From Stramonita haemastoma (taxonomy: Eukaryota > Mollusca > Gastropoda > Neogastropoda > Muricidae), in contig CM060334.1 of assembly GCA_030674155.1 (NCBI GenBank), positions 27,654,739 through 27,718,738 on the forward strand: a stretch of DNA of 64,000 nt, in the 5' to 3' direction. Below the pieces are notes generated by a model. That model made no database searches. It was not told the origin of the DNA and saw only the letters and a program-made list of their open reading frames with translations. Of the stretch, positions 11,501 to 26,135 are shown one piece after another; position 1 is the first letter of the stretch; each line of letters begins with the position of its first letter. The position numbers and the translations under genes were made by a program.

Positions 11501-14500
11501 GTGAAGACGAAGCAGACGAAGAAGACGTGCTGAAGACAAGGTACAAGGAAGGAATTGATGACTGGAGGTCGACAGGAACTGGTGACGAACAGGAACTGGT
11601 GGTAACGGAAACCTGTAAAAGGCGATACTTAATAATCCTCCACATACACTGGTAACTAAAGTTATTTCTTGATTCTTTTTAGTTTGGCAAAATACCTGTC
11701 TCTCCACATTCAAGGATTCCACCTGGTACTCGGGAAAAATATATATATATCTATGTACCTTAATCTAATCCACATTCAACACCTCATAATAGCTATTAAC
11801 ATCCAAATAGGTTTAATTCAAAAACATTCGAAAGACTCTGTCATGAAGCATATTTATAACAAAACAATATCAATCCATACTTACCATCAAACACACTCAA
11901 TTGCACTATCTCGCACATAACTCAAAAATTTCCATATCAATTCCAACGTAAAACAATGCTGAGTATTACAAAACACAATGAAAACCCTTTCCCCACGAAC
12001 CATTGATGTTTAAAAAACAAAAACCAAACAACAACACATAACTAAGGATAAATACCCCTACGTTCGCTATACACCAATACTAGTGTTACTTCACGAAAGA
12101 TAAATATAATTCAGAACAAAACGCTCACGATGTGCTTATATTTCTTCAGTCCAGATGTTTAATTAACAACAAGAACCAATGCCCATTATCAGAGCCAAAA
12201 CAACAACACACCGAAACCACGCGGAACCAGACATAACTACGACAAGTACAAACTCTCACCTGTCACTGGAACTAATATGGCGCACTCCTGCACCCCAACC
12301 GACGTGACTAGACGAACAAGCGACAAACAGTGACGAAGAACGAAGAACGAAGGCAGGAACTGGAGAGTGAAACCTCCTACGAGGCGCAGGCTCTCTCCTG
12401 CCTCTCGAACGGAGCCAAAACTAGATCTACGTGGCGCCCAACAGTAAAAACTGGAACGGCGACCACGTCCCCCTGCTCAGCTTAAGCCTGCAGCCGCTCC
12501 GCTGATCTGACCGTTAGATCTACTCTCGCTGCGGAACTTCTCGAGAGATCTCGCCTAAGCCTAGATCTATACGAAGAGAAAAGGAAATGAACATAGACAG
12601 CTATACACACAGAAGTAAGTGCAGAAAATGCACGCACTGGACAACTAGCCACTATACACGTAAAACGATCTATTTAAAATATGCGAACCGTGACACAGTA
12701 GAATTCAGCATACTCTAAATTGCCATTTGTATTGCTTTTTACTAGATTACCCTTTGGCCTCTGATTTCACTAAGCAGCTGGAAAGAAAGTTCTCTCAGTT
12801 TGAGACCTGTATATTATTCAGAATTATTTTGTGAAAAATTCTTATGATTGTTTAACGGAAGTATTGTGTTTTTCTATGCTGTATTATCAGCATCCTCACA
12901 AAAATAACAGTAAATATTTTGACATTTTTACAAGTTTTACCTTTTCATAAATGTGGGGGAATTCATAACCTTTGTCTTTTTAAGGAAATGACCCTTTTAG
13001 TTTTCACTTAAGAGATTTTTTTTTTTTTAATCAAAATTGAAAGACAATTTCAATGCAGGCTAAATGCAGCTGTGAGTTTGCTTAGTGGAGTGAGCTTTTA
13101 GGTGGGATCGATATTGAAATTCTGAAATAACTATTTTTGGTGTAGACAAGATGAAAAGTGCATACACACACATGCATGCACGCATGCACACACACACACA
13201 CTGTCACTCACTCATTCACACACAAAAGATGACATTTGGAAACAGATTTTTGAGTAATTGTACCCCATATTTAATGTAATAAATCTTTTAATGGGTCAAT
13301 TAAGCAAAGATAAAATATCTTGAAATATGGTTCTAATGTGCCTGATAAATGGCAGATAAGTAGTTTTAACCAAACATTGCAGAAAGAAAAGGTCACATCA
13401 TCATCTGCTGCCAGTAGGCATAATGTTTCCCAGTGATTTGATCTTCCTTTTTGCCAGAGAGTGTTGGCATATATTTTCTTGTCTGTATTTACAACTTTCT
13501 CTGTCCGATATTGTGAACATTGCTCAGAGAAGCACTCATTAATCACTTGTGATACCTAGATTGATTATATCTAGATTATCAGCCAAATGTCCTTTGTATT
13601 TGTTATTTTTTCATTGTTACTGACACTTGTCATGTTTAGAGCCCCAAGTGAAAATTGATCTCTTACAATTCAACAGGTGAATAATATGAGACACCATTTG
13701 AAACGCATCATTCAGCAAAAATCAGAATGAAAAAAACAGAAAGAAAAAGCTACAGAAATTGCTCTTCCCTTCTCAGTAAATTAGTCCAGTTGGGGTATAG
13801 GGGGCTCTGGGTAGAGGTAGAGGTAGATAGTACCTTCGATTCCTGGCTGCTGCAATGGGGTCTCTGGTCCTCACTCATCCCCTAATCTCTCACTTGTTAG
13901 CTCCAAGAGCTATACCCTGGGTACTGGCCTCGGCAGGCTTGCCAAACCTTGTGAGGGGACAGTGTCGGGCAGCACAGTTGGGCGGAGGGTCCACCAGACT
14001 GGACTAACGGCCAGGACCGAGCTCTGTTTCAGAGCAACTTCCACCACCCGTGACCAGGGCGAGCCACCAAGGAGGAGGACCTCGGCCGTGGACCTCGGAG
14101 TGGAGCCCGTATAGGCAGTTGGCGGGCGTACTCATCCCTTTCTGGCAGCTCCTGCATCCCACCTGGCCCCCAGCTGTCTCGACCCTGTCCTGCGCTGGAT
14201 CAGGCTGGTTGGGACAAGAGAGTGAGGCTGGCTGAACGCCTTGAACCTATTGCAATAGACAGTCAAGACATGGAAGCAGCATGGGCAGCAATCCGTGAGA
14301 CCGTGTACAACACCGCTATGGAGAGCCTTGGGCCAATCTCCAGGAAACACAAGGACTGGTTTGATGAGAACTGCACTGAGATCACTCAGTTGCTAAAAGA
14401 GAAGCGTTCTGCGTACAAAGCCCATATTGAAGATCCATCCTCCAAACCAAAGGTTACTTGGAAAAGTTTGTGTAGCAACGTTCAGATAAAGCTCAGACAG

Positions 14501-17500
14501 ATGCATGATTCCTGGCTAAGTAAGAAAGCAGAAGAGATTCAAGGCTATGCAGATAGGAACGACATGAAGAACTTTTATGATGGTCTTAAGGAAATATATG
14601 GTCCAACCCCATCTGGATCATCAGCTCTGCTTAGTGCAGACGGGTCCACACTCCTCACCGATAAAGACATGATACTAGGAAGGTGGGCAGAGCACTTTAA
14701 AAGTGTACTTAACCGTCCCTCTACTGTCAATGATGAGGCTATTGACCGCCTCCCTCAAAGCACTGTAAATGAGGAAATGGATGAACTCCCAACCCTCGAA
14801 GAGATTAGAAAGCAATCCGCCTTTTGTCCACTGGGAAAGCGCCCGGCTCAGACTCTATCCCAGCTGAGATCTATAAAGAGGGCGGCAGACCTTGACTGAA
14901 AAACTCCATCAGCTTTTCCACCTCATCTGGCAGGAGAGATGCTCCCCCAAGACTTTAAAGACGCCTCCATCATACATCTTTACAGCGCAAAGAAAACCGC
15001 CAGGCCTGCGATAATCATTGGGAATATCCCTGTTATCCATTGCAGGCAAGGTTCTGGCCAGAGTACTGCTGAACAGGCTCATAGTTCATCTGGAAAAAGA
15101 CCTCTTACCAGAAAGCCAATGTGGATTCCGCAAGGATCGCGGTACTATTGATATGGTGTTTGCTGCCAGGCAGCTCTAAGAAAAGTGCCAAGAACAAAAC
15201 GTGGATCTATACTCCCCTATGTTGATCTGACCAAAGCCTTTGACACTGTAAGCAGAGAAGGCCTCTGGAAAATCATGGCAAAGTATGGGTGTCCTAGAAA
15301 ATTCATCACCATCACAGGCCAATTTCATGATGGAATGCTGGCTAGAGTACAAGATAGTGGGGAGACCTCTGACCCTTTTGAAGACCTGACTGTACATCAG
15401 TTTGCTGACTTTTTTTTTTCACTCAACATAGAGAAGCTCTTGATTTTTTCTTGAGCTTGTTCTGGGAGAATTTTCGCGAAAAATATTTCAAATATAGTCT
15501 TCAAAATATTTCATCTGCTAACTTTTACCATTCATTAACCGACTGAAACCAGCCATAAAAATAAGATGTGAAGTAGATCTACAGAGACAGATTGTTTGAA
15601 CTTCGCAAAGTGGTGAACAGTCCTCTTAGAGTCCTGAACCACTCGGAAGTGCGGTAACATCGTGGTCCTGAACCACTCGAAAGTGAGGTATCATCATGCC
15701 ATACTTTTTAAAAAGCTGAATATGGCCAAAGGAAACCTTTTCTCTCTGTCCATGCACACTAGACACCTTAGGAAAATGTTTGTGTTTTAGTATTGCAGTG
15801 TTTTCATACAGAATACATGGAACACCACTCACACAATTGTGTTTAATTGATGTTGCTTACTAGAGATTACCTAATAATTGCAGACAAAACAAGCAAACAA
15901 CTTTTGACACATGATACACACATGAAAGAAAAATAATGCAACATATGTTACAATCATTTGCCAACACTATTCTAAAATTTCATGCAGTTCTGATTTATAG
16001 TTAAGAGATATTACATTTTAAGCATACCCACCCATTTCAGCTCATTTTGGCCAAATCCTAACTTGAACAGGAAGTTGATTGTGTCAGATCACTATATGAC
16101 ACTAAGAGTTAAAAGCTTTATTCTGCTCATTTCAGTTTGTATGCTGAGTAAGTGAGCTGTGTGATGATGAACTCTGTTTTTACATGTTAAAGTCTTTCTT
16201 CCCTCCCCTTTGTCCCACATTCATTGCACAAACATGACCCCTCTCCCTTTACACAACACACACACATGGGGATGGGATAGCCTAGTGGTTAGAACATTGC
16301 GCTAACAATTTGATGACCCAAGTTCGATTCCCATTGAGGGGATTTTTCCTCTGGATTTAACATCAGTGCTGACTCCACTCTACCCCAACGTCCTTCAGAT
16401 GAGACTGTAAACTGAGGTCACATGTACGAACGCATGCAGAACAACTTGCACGCACATTAAATCCTGCTCTTCTTTTCGAAAGAGTAGGCCATTGTCTGCC
16501 AGTGGGAACAGATGACAAGATTTACAAAACTGCATACACACGAGGACTGGATTTAAAAAGTACATGAGGACTTATTCCATTATCCTCGATATAAAAGAAT
16601 AAATAGATAAATAAATAGTAATATCAGCTGTTGTGCTGTCATTGTCCACATTGTGCGACCTTGTCAGAAAGCCATGGTCTGTGGATGTTATAAGAGGCAC
16701 TGTTCAGTACCTTTGATATCTGCACAGAGAAGTATCTTTGATACTTGTAACCCAGCAGCACTGCAGGGTCACCTCTGGGTTGGGGCTGTCTAGAGGTTTT
16801 TAAGTTAACAGCTAAGGACTTGAAGACATCATGATTAGGCATGGAGTGCCACAGAAAAGGAGTCGGGTTAAAACAGTGTGTACTCAGATGAGAGAGGAAG
16901 ATTAAGTGCATTATGATGCAATTCCGCTATCCACTTCTGTGAAGTATCTGGGAGTCGTTGTCGACAACACTCTCTCCATGCAAAAATTCATTACCCAAAC
17001 CTGTCAGTCATGCTACTATCAACTACGGCGTATTAGCGCAATTCGTAAGTACCTGTCCACTGATGCAACATCCAAACTTGTCACTTCTCTTATTCTCTCA
17101 CGTCTGGACTATTGCAATTCTCTTTTGGCTGGTCTGCCAGCATCATCCATCCACTCCCTTCAACGTATACAAAACTCTGCAGCTCGCCTGGTCCTCAGAA
17201 AGAAAAAATCCGAGCACATTACCCCTCTCTTGCAATCTCTCCATTGGCTGCCCGTACCACAGAGAGTAAACTACAAGATCAATACCCTCTGTTACAAATG
17301 TCTCCACAATACTGCACCCTCCTACCTCTGTGAATGTCTTCACTTGTACACACCTTCTCGCTCCCTCCGCTCCTCGGCAGATACTTTGTCTTTAAGAATA
17401 CCCAGATTCAACCTATCTACCGTTGGCCGCCGCTCTTTCTCTGTTTCTGGTCCATCGATCTGGAACGACCTTCCTCTCTCCCTCCGGCAAAAGCCTACTT

Positions 17501-20500
17501 ATGACACTTTTAAATTCAACCTCAAGACACACTTATTTCAAACCTAAGTTTTTCTCCTTCCGCTTCCATCTCTTACCTGTCCCTGCCTTCAACATCCACC
17601 TGCCAAAGTGCTTAACGTTTGTAGGTGTGTGTGCGCGCGGGCGTGCTGCGTGCATGCGTGCGTGCGTTTTGTGTGTGTGTATATTTGAATTTGTTAAAAC
17701 TGTAAATAGTTGTTGATTGTGTGTTGTTTAGGTCGAATGAAAGCGCTTTGATTTGTTTTTACAAGAGATAGCGCTATACAAATTCCATGTATTATTATTA
17801 TTATTATTATTAATTCTCAGCATGCACATATTTTCAAGAATATACCTGGAAGTGTGTGTGTGTGTGTGTTTTTATTTTATTTTTATTTTATTCTTTTATA
17901 TCTAGGATAATGGGATAAGCTTTCATGCAGGGTTCGCGCTAGGATTTTTTAAAACCGGTACAGCGAGTTGCCATTTCAGAGATATCTTGACCAACTCCCC
18001 CAAAATCGGTCCCCAGAAAATAAAATCCGGTAGTACTGTGAACAAAACGAAACTATTCAGTGAGGGGGTGGGGGAGGGGGGGATTGTTCGGCAGCAAAAC
18101 TAAATCTAAATTGAAGCAAATCTCTCAGACTTTGACTGCCGTGCTGCTGCCACTCGCTTCTTGAGCATGAAGCCACGCAGGAAATAGGATTTTTTTTCTA
18201 GCGCCTGTGCCACTGTCTGTATCAGTCTGTTGTTTTGCATGGCATCATTCGTGAGACTTGTATTCTTCTTTCTTGTTTCTATGCTTAGCGCTCATCTAGA
18301 TCTTTCGTTCAATTTAGATTTAGTTTTCGACTCTTCTCTCTCAAAGCAACGCGCAAATTCATAGTCAAAGACCCTCCGCTTTTCGCTTTTCGTAAGAGCA
18401 GGCCATCGTGTGCCGGTGGGAACAGATGACATTTACAAAACTGCATACACATGGGGACTGGATGTAAAAAAGCACAGGAGTGCTTATTCCATTATCCTCG
18501 ATATAAAAGATTAAAAGAATAAAGATTAAATAAATCTAGGCCCCATTTACTCATTGTGAATGGAAGTTACTGTCATGATGAGAAGAGCGCGAAGCTCTAT
18601 TCTTTCACAGTAAAGCTTGCTGTTCTGCGTGCTAGGCTAATCATGCTGGCGCCAAAGATGTTCATTGGAAGGGGTGGTAGGAAGGGGTAGGTGCGTAAGC
18701 ACAGTACAGGCGCATGACAGACTGTCAGAAAATGTCACTTCAGACTTTTTTTTTTTGAGACGGATCGGTCACAGGCAAACAGAATCGGTACGCGGTACCG
18801 GCTGCTTCGAAAATTTTCGGTATTCCCTGTTTACAATCGGTAAAATACCGGCAATTACCGGTTTATCGCGAACCCTGTTCATGTGCTTTCTTTCATCCAG
18901 TCCCTGTGTGTATGCAGTTGTGTTAGTATTGTCATCTGTTCCCACCGGCGCACAATGGCCTACTCTTACGAAAAGTGGAACAGGATTTAACGTGTGTGCA
19001 AGATGTTCAGTGTGCGTTCGCACTCGGGGCCTCAGTTTACAGTCTCATCCGAAAGACTTTTGGGGAGAGTGGAGTCACACTGATGTTAACTCTGTGTGTG
19101 TGTGTGTCTGTGTGTGTCTGTGTCTGTGTGTCTCTGTGTGTGTTTGTGCATGCTCATATGCATGTGCACAGCCTATGCAGTGAAGGGAAACAAGATGATT
19201 AAAGAGTAAGCAAAGGAGAGTGTTATTTATAAATCATGTGTATGTGTGGGTGGATGGGTAGATGGATGGGTGTAGGGGAAACAAAGGAGAAAAGGTGGGG
19301 AGAGAGCTTAAAGTGACTCTGACTTGTGACCTGCTTTTTCAATTGTACCATTCATTGTTGTTTGAGTAGCAGTTCCAGTAAATTGTTTGTTTATTTTTTG
19401 GTGTGGGTGCGTGCATGCGTGCAGCATGTGTATGTGTTTGTGTATACATGATCAGTGAATGTTTGTAAACTGAGTAGAAGTGTAAATTGAAGAGTTGTTC
19501 ATGAGGAGTCAGAATTCATTAAGCATAATGTTGTGACTGAATACTTTGGGATTCTTTCCTTCAACTTTTTGTTCTGTGACATGGGCCTACCTATTTTGCT
19601 CTTCCCATGTTCCACATCCTAAAAGTGGCTTTGTATTAAAATAATATACCCAGATGTCAGCTAGGCTTGAGTGATTGTCCCCAGTCACTAGGTATCACTG
19701 GTAAAAGATTTGAGCAACACCGACATGGCATCTGTAAAGGGAATGATGCTTGACTGTGAGGTCCCAGTCTTCCAATATAGCAAACTCTCTAACTTTGTAG
19801 GAGCTGGCTGTAGCCCTTAAAAAAAAATCCCTAACTCTCTGAGTCTTACGAGACTTGATCTCAAACCTTCCATTCAGGTGTTCAGCAAGCTAATCACTGC
19901 ACCATGGAAGCTGGTCACTTTAAACTGCAAGATACTGTTAAAAAGAAGGGGGGGGGGGGGGGGGGGGGCAGGTCAAGGAATAATAATTCAAAGAGACAGT
20001 CATAAAATCAGAAACCTGATTCATTTAAAAAAAAAAAAAAAAAGCCAAGAAAGCTCACCTCCTTGGCAGCAGGGAGTTTTCAGAAAAAAAATTATTAAAA
20101 ACAACAACAACAACAAAACAGGCAAGGTTTTCAACCCTCAGCTTTTTATGCTGACGTGTTAACAGTTGTAGATCTCACATGTACAACTTCTGCCAGAAAA
20201 TAACAGAAACATCATGACAACTTTTTGGAGGGAAACTACACAGTGTCCCTTTTTATGTGCAGTTCTCCAAAGATGCCTATCACTGGCTATCAGTATCACT
20301 CTTACCAGAAGCAGCATTGGTCCAGAAACTCTTATCGCATTCCTCCTCCACTGCCTCTTAAGCCGGTGGAACAAAGTGTCCTCTGTCTTCCACAATCTTT
20401 GCATTTCTGCTTGGAAAGAAACTTGTGGTGGTGCACTTCCTGAATACTTAGTCAGTAGGGTGTGTGTATGACTGTATAGTGTATTGGATAGTCAAAGAAA

Positions 20501-20641
20501 AATGATGGATTGTGAAGTGAGAATGATACTGTCTAAAAAAGAAAAGAAAGAAAGAATAAAAAGTAAAATCAGTTGTTTGTTAAATACTTTTATCAGTTTA
20601 TGCTTGATTTCAAATTTTTTTTAATTTGTGAGTTGCGATGG

Positions 20642-20722
<81 letters not shown>

Positions 20723-21387
20723 ACCTCTGATTCTGTTTGAGTCTTGGACTCTTTTTAAAAAATCTTTTTTGAAAAATAAAAAACTTCAGACACAAATACT
20801 TGCTATCATTATTTTTGGTTGATTGACTTTTAAAAACATTTCATTTTTATTTTAGAGATTTATCAGGGCTAGATTATATCTGTTTGTGTGCTAGTCAGCC
20901 TTGTTCAGGGTCTTTTAATATCATGACTATGTTTGCAACAAAACTGAATAAGAAATTAAAAAGAAAAAAAAGGGAGAGAGAGGAGAGAGAGAGAGAGGGG
21001 GTGTATGTGTATGTCACTGTGTGTGCCTTCTGTCTGTGTGTACACGTGTGTATGTGTGCACACTGAAAGTATGCAGGTATGTGATGTTTTTACCCATGTG
21101 GTATGCTGAAGCAAACAGTTAATTATTTGGAAATTATTTTACAAGTTATAGCTGTGCAATATTCATAGACCAGTAGGTCATTTTTTTTTTGTTGATAATC
21201 AGCTGACTCATGTATGTAGACTAAGACATGCTAACCCTCCTATCCCTTTTCTGTCTGGCTGGCTGTCACTTTTCTGAAATTCTTTCTTATGAGTTGACAC
21301 ATGTGATTTATCAGTTGTACATGGTTTTATTTATTTCTGCACGCAATGACGTGCTTGAAAACTGAAAAACAAAATATGACCATCAGA

Positions 21388-21418
<31 letters not shown>

Positions 21419-21432
21419 TGTGTTTGTGTGTT

Positions 21433-21504
<72 letters not shown>

Positions 21505-21505
21505 T

Positions 21506-21556
<51 letters not shown>

Positions 21557-22387
21557 TAGGTGTGTGTGTGTGTGTGTGTGTGCTGTGGCGCACGCTCTTT
21601 CACACAAGAACATGGAAAATTATTAGCTGACACTTCATTATCCTTACTAATAGTAATACTATGGATCTATCAGAGGGACCTGCATGGCAATTAATAGTCA
21701 GTATCCACATTTCTTCCCATCCTCCAATAAGCCCAAATATATGTTAGCTAGTAATCAATCCACACTTTTACCTGTTTAGTGCGCTTTTCATTAATTAATG
21801 GGCAGAGAGAAAAAAACAACAACACATGGATAATGCAATTAATGATCCAGTTGGCACAGTTGCCCTCATAATAATCATACTTTGCACCAGTTGGTACATG
21901 GAGTTAATCACCGTTGGGCTGAAAATGCTAATGATATATCCCCACTGCGTGGTCTGGTAGGCAGAACGCTCTGCATGATTTATACAGGAGGGAATTATTT
22001 GCCAAGCTGAGCATGTTGGCCCATTCAGCCTCCCTTGCCTCGCCTCATTAACACCGCTGTGAGTCTGCAGTAAATCACATCCCCATTCTGCTCTGTGGGC
22101 ATGCACAAGTTTACTGTGCGCATGCATTTTCCATTTGCCCTGCTCATGTTTCATGCTGGCATTTGCTCTTGTAATTGCTGCCCCCCCCCCCCCCCCCCCC
22201 CCCACTCGGAGTGCTGTGCATACCTTTATTTGTGGTTTGGTGGTGGAAAGAGGAGGTATCAGGGGGTGAAAGCTGGTATTAGGGGTTGGGTGGGGATGTA
22301 GAGTTGTCGAGAAAAATAAAGATGTTGAATGGTAGCTGGGAGGTGGGGTGAGAGGAGGATGGGTGGGTGAGTGGGTTGGGGGGTGGG

Positions 22388-22466
<79 letters not shown>

Positions 22467-25443
22467 GCTTCATTACTGGAGTATTGGTACATATCGTGGT
22501 ACTTGAATTGGTATGACAGACATCTTTAGATTATAAATCTGTTCAGTGTTCTGTGAGAAACATACCTTGTCAGGAACCCAAGGAAATTTTTGTTGTGGGT
22601 TTTTATTTTTATTATTTTATTTTTAAAAAATAAATTTTGATTCTTTGGCTTGAATTTGGTTTGTAATGTTGCTTATTTGGTTTCCTGTACTTTATTCAGA
22701 GTGAGCATTTTGTCATCTTCAGGTAATTTGCAGCTCACCATGCTGAAATAGTGACACTGACAGATGTATTGAATATAAAAAAAATCAGACTTTGTGTATA
22801 TATTTCTGTTTTTTGTTTGTCATTTTCATTTCACTTTTTGGGACAGTTCAGCATTACTATTATTTGATAGCCTGGTGCATATCATGAAACCATATTCACA
22901 CATTATTCATCTTTATTGTTGATTCGATTTGTGTTATTTCTGTGTACTTTTTTTTTTTTTTTGTACTGTATATATAATCTTGGTGTGGGTTTGTGGGTCT
23001 TTTCTTTTCTTTTTCTTTTTTTTTTTGTGTCGAGGGTCGTATTTTCCTGCACGTTGGTATTGAATGCATTATTATACATCTTTGTTTATTTGAGTTGATT
23101 TGACTTTTCTTTTTTTCCCCTTGTTTTTGTTTGGAGGTTTGATTTGGTGTGGTGTTTTTGCCCTGTACAGGAGGTATCACTATCTTAATGGACTGTCCCT
23201 TTCTCGGTGAGTTTTGCTTCACGGTAGTCACGGTGAGGGGCATTGGTGCATGCATCATGGGAAATGGGCATGAATGGCACTTTGTCAAACATAGTTGTCA
23301 AGGTCGTATCATCTTTTTTGTATTGTGTATTATTGCATCGCCGCTGTTGTCATTGAAAGTGCAGTCATCCTTCATCACATCAGCTTTTGTGTTCTGCTCA
23401 CATTCAACTTCAAAAAAAGAAGATTTTTTTTAATTGGTTGGAAAAGGTAATGGGGGGGGGGGGGGGGGTTAAACTGTTTTATTATCACAATGTTTTTGTA
23501 TTGAACACATTACCAGAGACTACCAACATGATACTGCATGTTCAATATTTCAAACCAAGTCTCTTAAAAAGAAAATGTGTTGAATATGTTTTTGTTTCTT
23601 CAAAGCAGAAAATCTGTTGAAAGTTGTTCTTTCAAACCTTTTCTCAAAGCAGATATCTGTTGAAAAGCTTTTTGATTTTGCGAAAGTAACAAAAAAATAG
23701 TCTCCCACAGACTATTGGTGATTTGATTAATTTAAGCAGCATAGCTTTTCAGAAATCCAGCTCAATCTGCCTCTTTCTCTCTTAGTATGACAGTGGAAAT
23801 GAAACTAAAAGTGACCCTGGTTAGGGCAGGAACTGATGTCTGCTTGCTTGTCAACTGGTATCTTGCACACTGGCATGCTTTAAAAACCCATCCACTTTTG
23901 CGAAGTTAAGCCGACTTTGCACCTAGAGAGGGATGGGCTCAGCCAGGGGTACCTTACCAAGACACACTGCTGGAAAATTTCATTGCAGGTGGCCCCAAAG
24001 GAAAATCATCGAGTCCAACTATAAAACTCTTGACAGGAACCTTCGCAAATCTGTCCAATAAGAGAGTCATAGCTTGTCCAGGACCAATCCGTGCTTTCAC
24101 TTGCTTTTGGTCCAATGACTGGCCTTGTTCATCAACTGAGTTGGCCAAGCAAGTTTTCTCCCATCCCATCTGTGTGTGGGTGTGGCGCACATATACTTGT
24201 GTATATATATATGCGGCTGTGTCTGTGTGCATTTATTGGCAAGATAACAAGAGTTGTAAGATGTGGTTTTAACACAGCTCTTTGGAAAGGTCTGTTTTTT
24301 TGCACAGCTCTTTGAAAAGGTCTGGGTTTTTTAAATTTTTTATTATTGTTCTGAATTAAATTACTGTTGATTTTCTCATTGAACAAAAAGGAAATAAAAT
24401 GATAGAGAGTAGGTAATGTAGGGACAGATGATCCATCAACTTCAGTGTGCTTCTGGGTGGTTTGTCTTACTGGATTCTGCAAAACTACAAAGGACGAGAC
24501 TGTCTGAAACTGTTAGATACCAACAAAGGACTTTTTTTCATTCTGAACTAAGGGAAGGCATTCTTTGGTTCAAGTTTGTTCCAGGTTGTTAAAAGAGTGT
24601 GTTTATTCTATACAGTCTACTGACACCCCCCCCCCCCCCCCCCCCCCCTTTTTTTTTTCACCCCTGAGGATGAGAAAGGACACATGTTTTTTTTTGTATT
24701 GTCAGTGCGAGTAGCATTGGAGCTAGTACCTGCTGAAACTACTAGTTAATATCCAAATGACTTGAGGAAACCAGCTTAATTTTGAAAAAAAGAGGATATT
24801 TGGAGTTATTCACAATATTGTTGTTGTTTTTTCATTCCTCAGCTAGAGCTCTGAGGTTTACCAATAATAAGATTTTTGTATATATACAGCCAATTTTTGG
24901 CCATCATGAAGATAGCTGCATTCCGACTTCAGGAAGGTATGCTGGGTATGTTTGTGTTTTCATAACCCCCTGAGTGCTGACAAGAATTATGGGATCTTTA
25001 ACATGCTTATTTGAACTTCTGCTTGTGGATATATACATGAAGGAAATTGCGGCTTTGGCAGGTTTGCACTTGAAATTGACCTGGGAGATAATAAAAAAAA
25101 ACAAAAACAAAAAAACCACCCTTTACTCACCAGACTCCACCAAGAATCAAAATTCACACCCAGGACTTCATGAACCCATAGGATTAAAGTCAAAACGTTC
25201 ACCACTTGGCTGTAGGGTATGTCACAATGTCATTTAGATCTTGTCAAAGTTTTGACAAATAAGGGAGTGATGTGTATAATATGCATACATGTATACAAAA
25301 TAATCCATTTTTTGTCTGTGGTTTCATTCTGAAATAAACTGTCAGCAAATAATAATATAAAAAAAAAATCACTAACCAATCAAAACAATGCCAAAACAAC
25401 CAAAGAAGAGAGCAAACAAATTTCTGAAGCACTCAAACGCACC

Positions 25444-25521
<78 letters not shown>

Positions 25522-26049
25522 CACACCACACCTTTCTCATGTTACATAATTCATCACTTCATCTGACATCAGCTGAAAACATGGGCATGTCATACATTTT
25601 GTTGTATTGGTGCAGGTACGCGTAACACTTGTGGAAGACATTAGCCAATAATACTCCAGTTCAAATAACAAAGCAGAAAGAATTATATATGTTCATCTTT
25701 CTTTATTGAACTAAAACCCAGAAAATAAACTCTTTCTGAAAAGCAGCCTTGCTGTCGCTTGATCTTTTTGGACTTCCTGACCCTTTTTAACTTGTATTCC
25801 ATCCCTCACTTCTTTTGCTTTGTAGTCTCTTTTGAATGACTGACGTGTAGATGATGAGAGATTTTAACCTCAGCTCCTGGTATTGGCAAACTAATGATGT
25901 GCACTTCCAGGTGTGAATGCCCGGATATGTTTCGCCAGCATTTTGATTTTATTAATCAAGCAAACACTGTGAAAGCAAGAATCAGAAAAGAACACAAAAT
26001 AATTTGCTTGCAGTGAAGGTTTTTCAGTATACACACTGACTGACTGACT

Positions 26050-26135
<86 letters not shown>

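Noticed and set aside
23174..23209. 36-base AG..GTGAGT segment in phase with exons 4 and 5
   Set aside because: Too short, with no homology in the encoded peptide; in-phase chance matches are expected in 21 kb.
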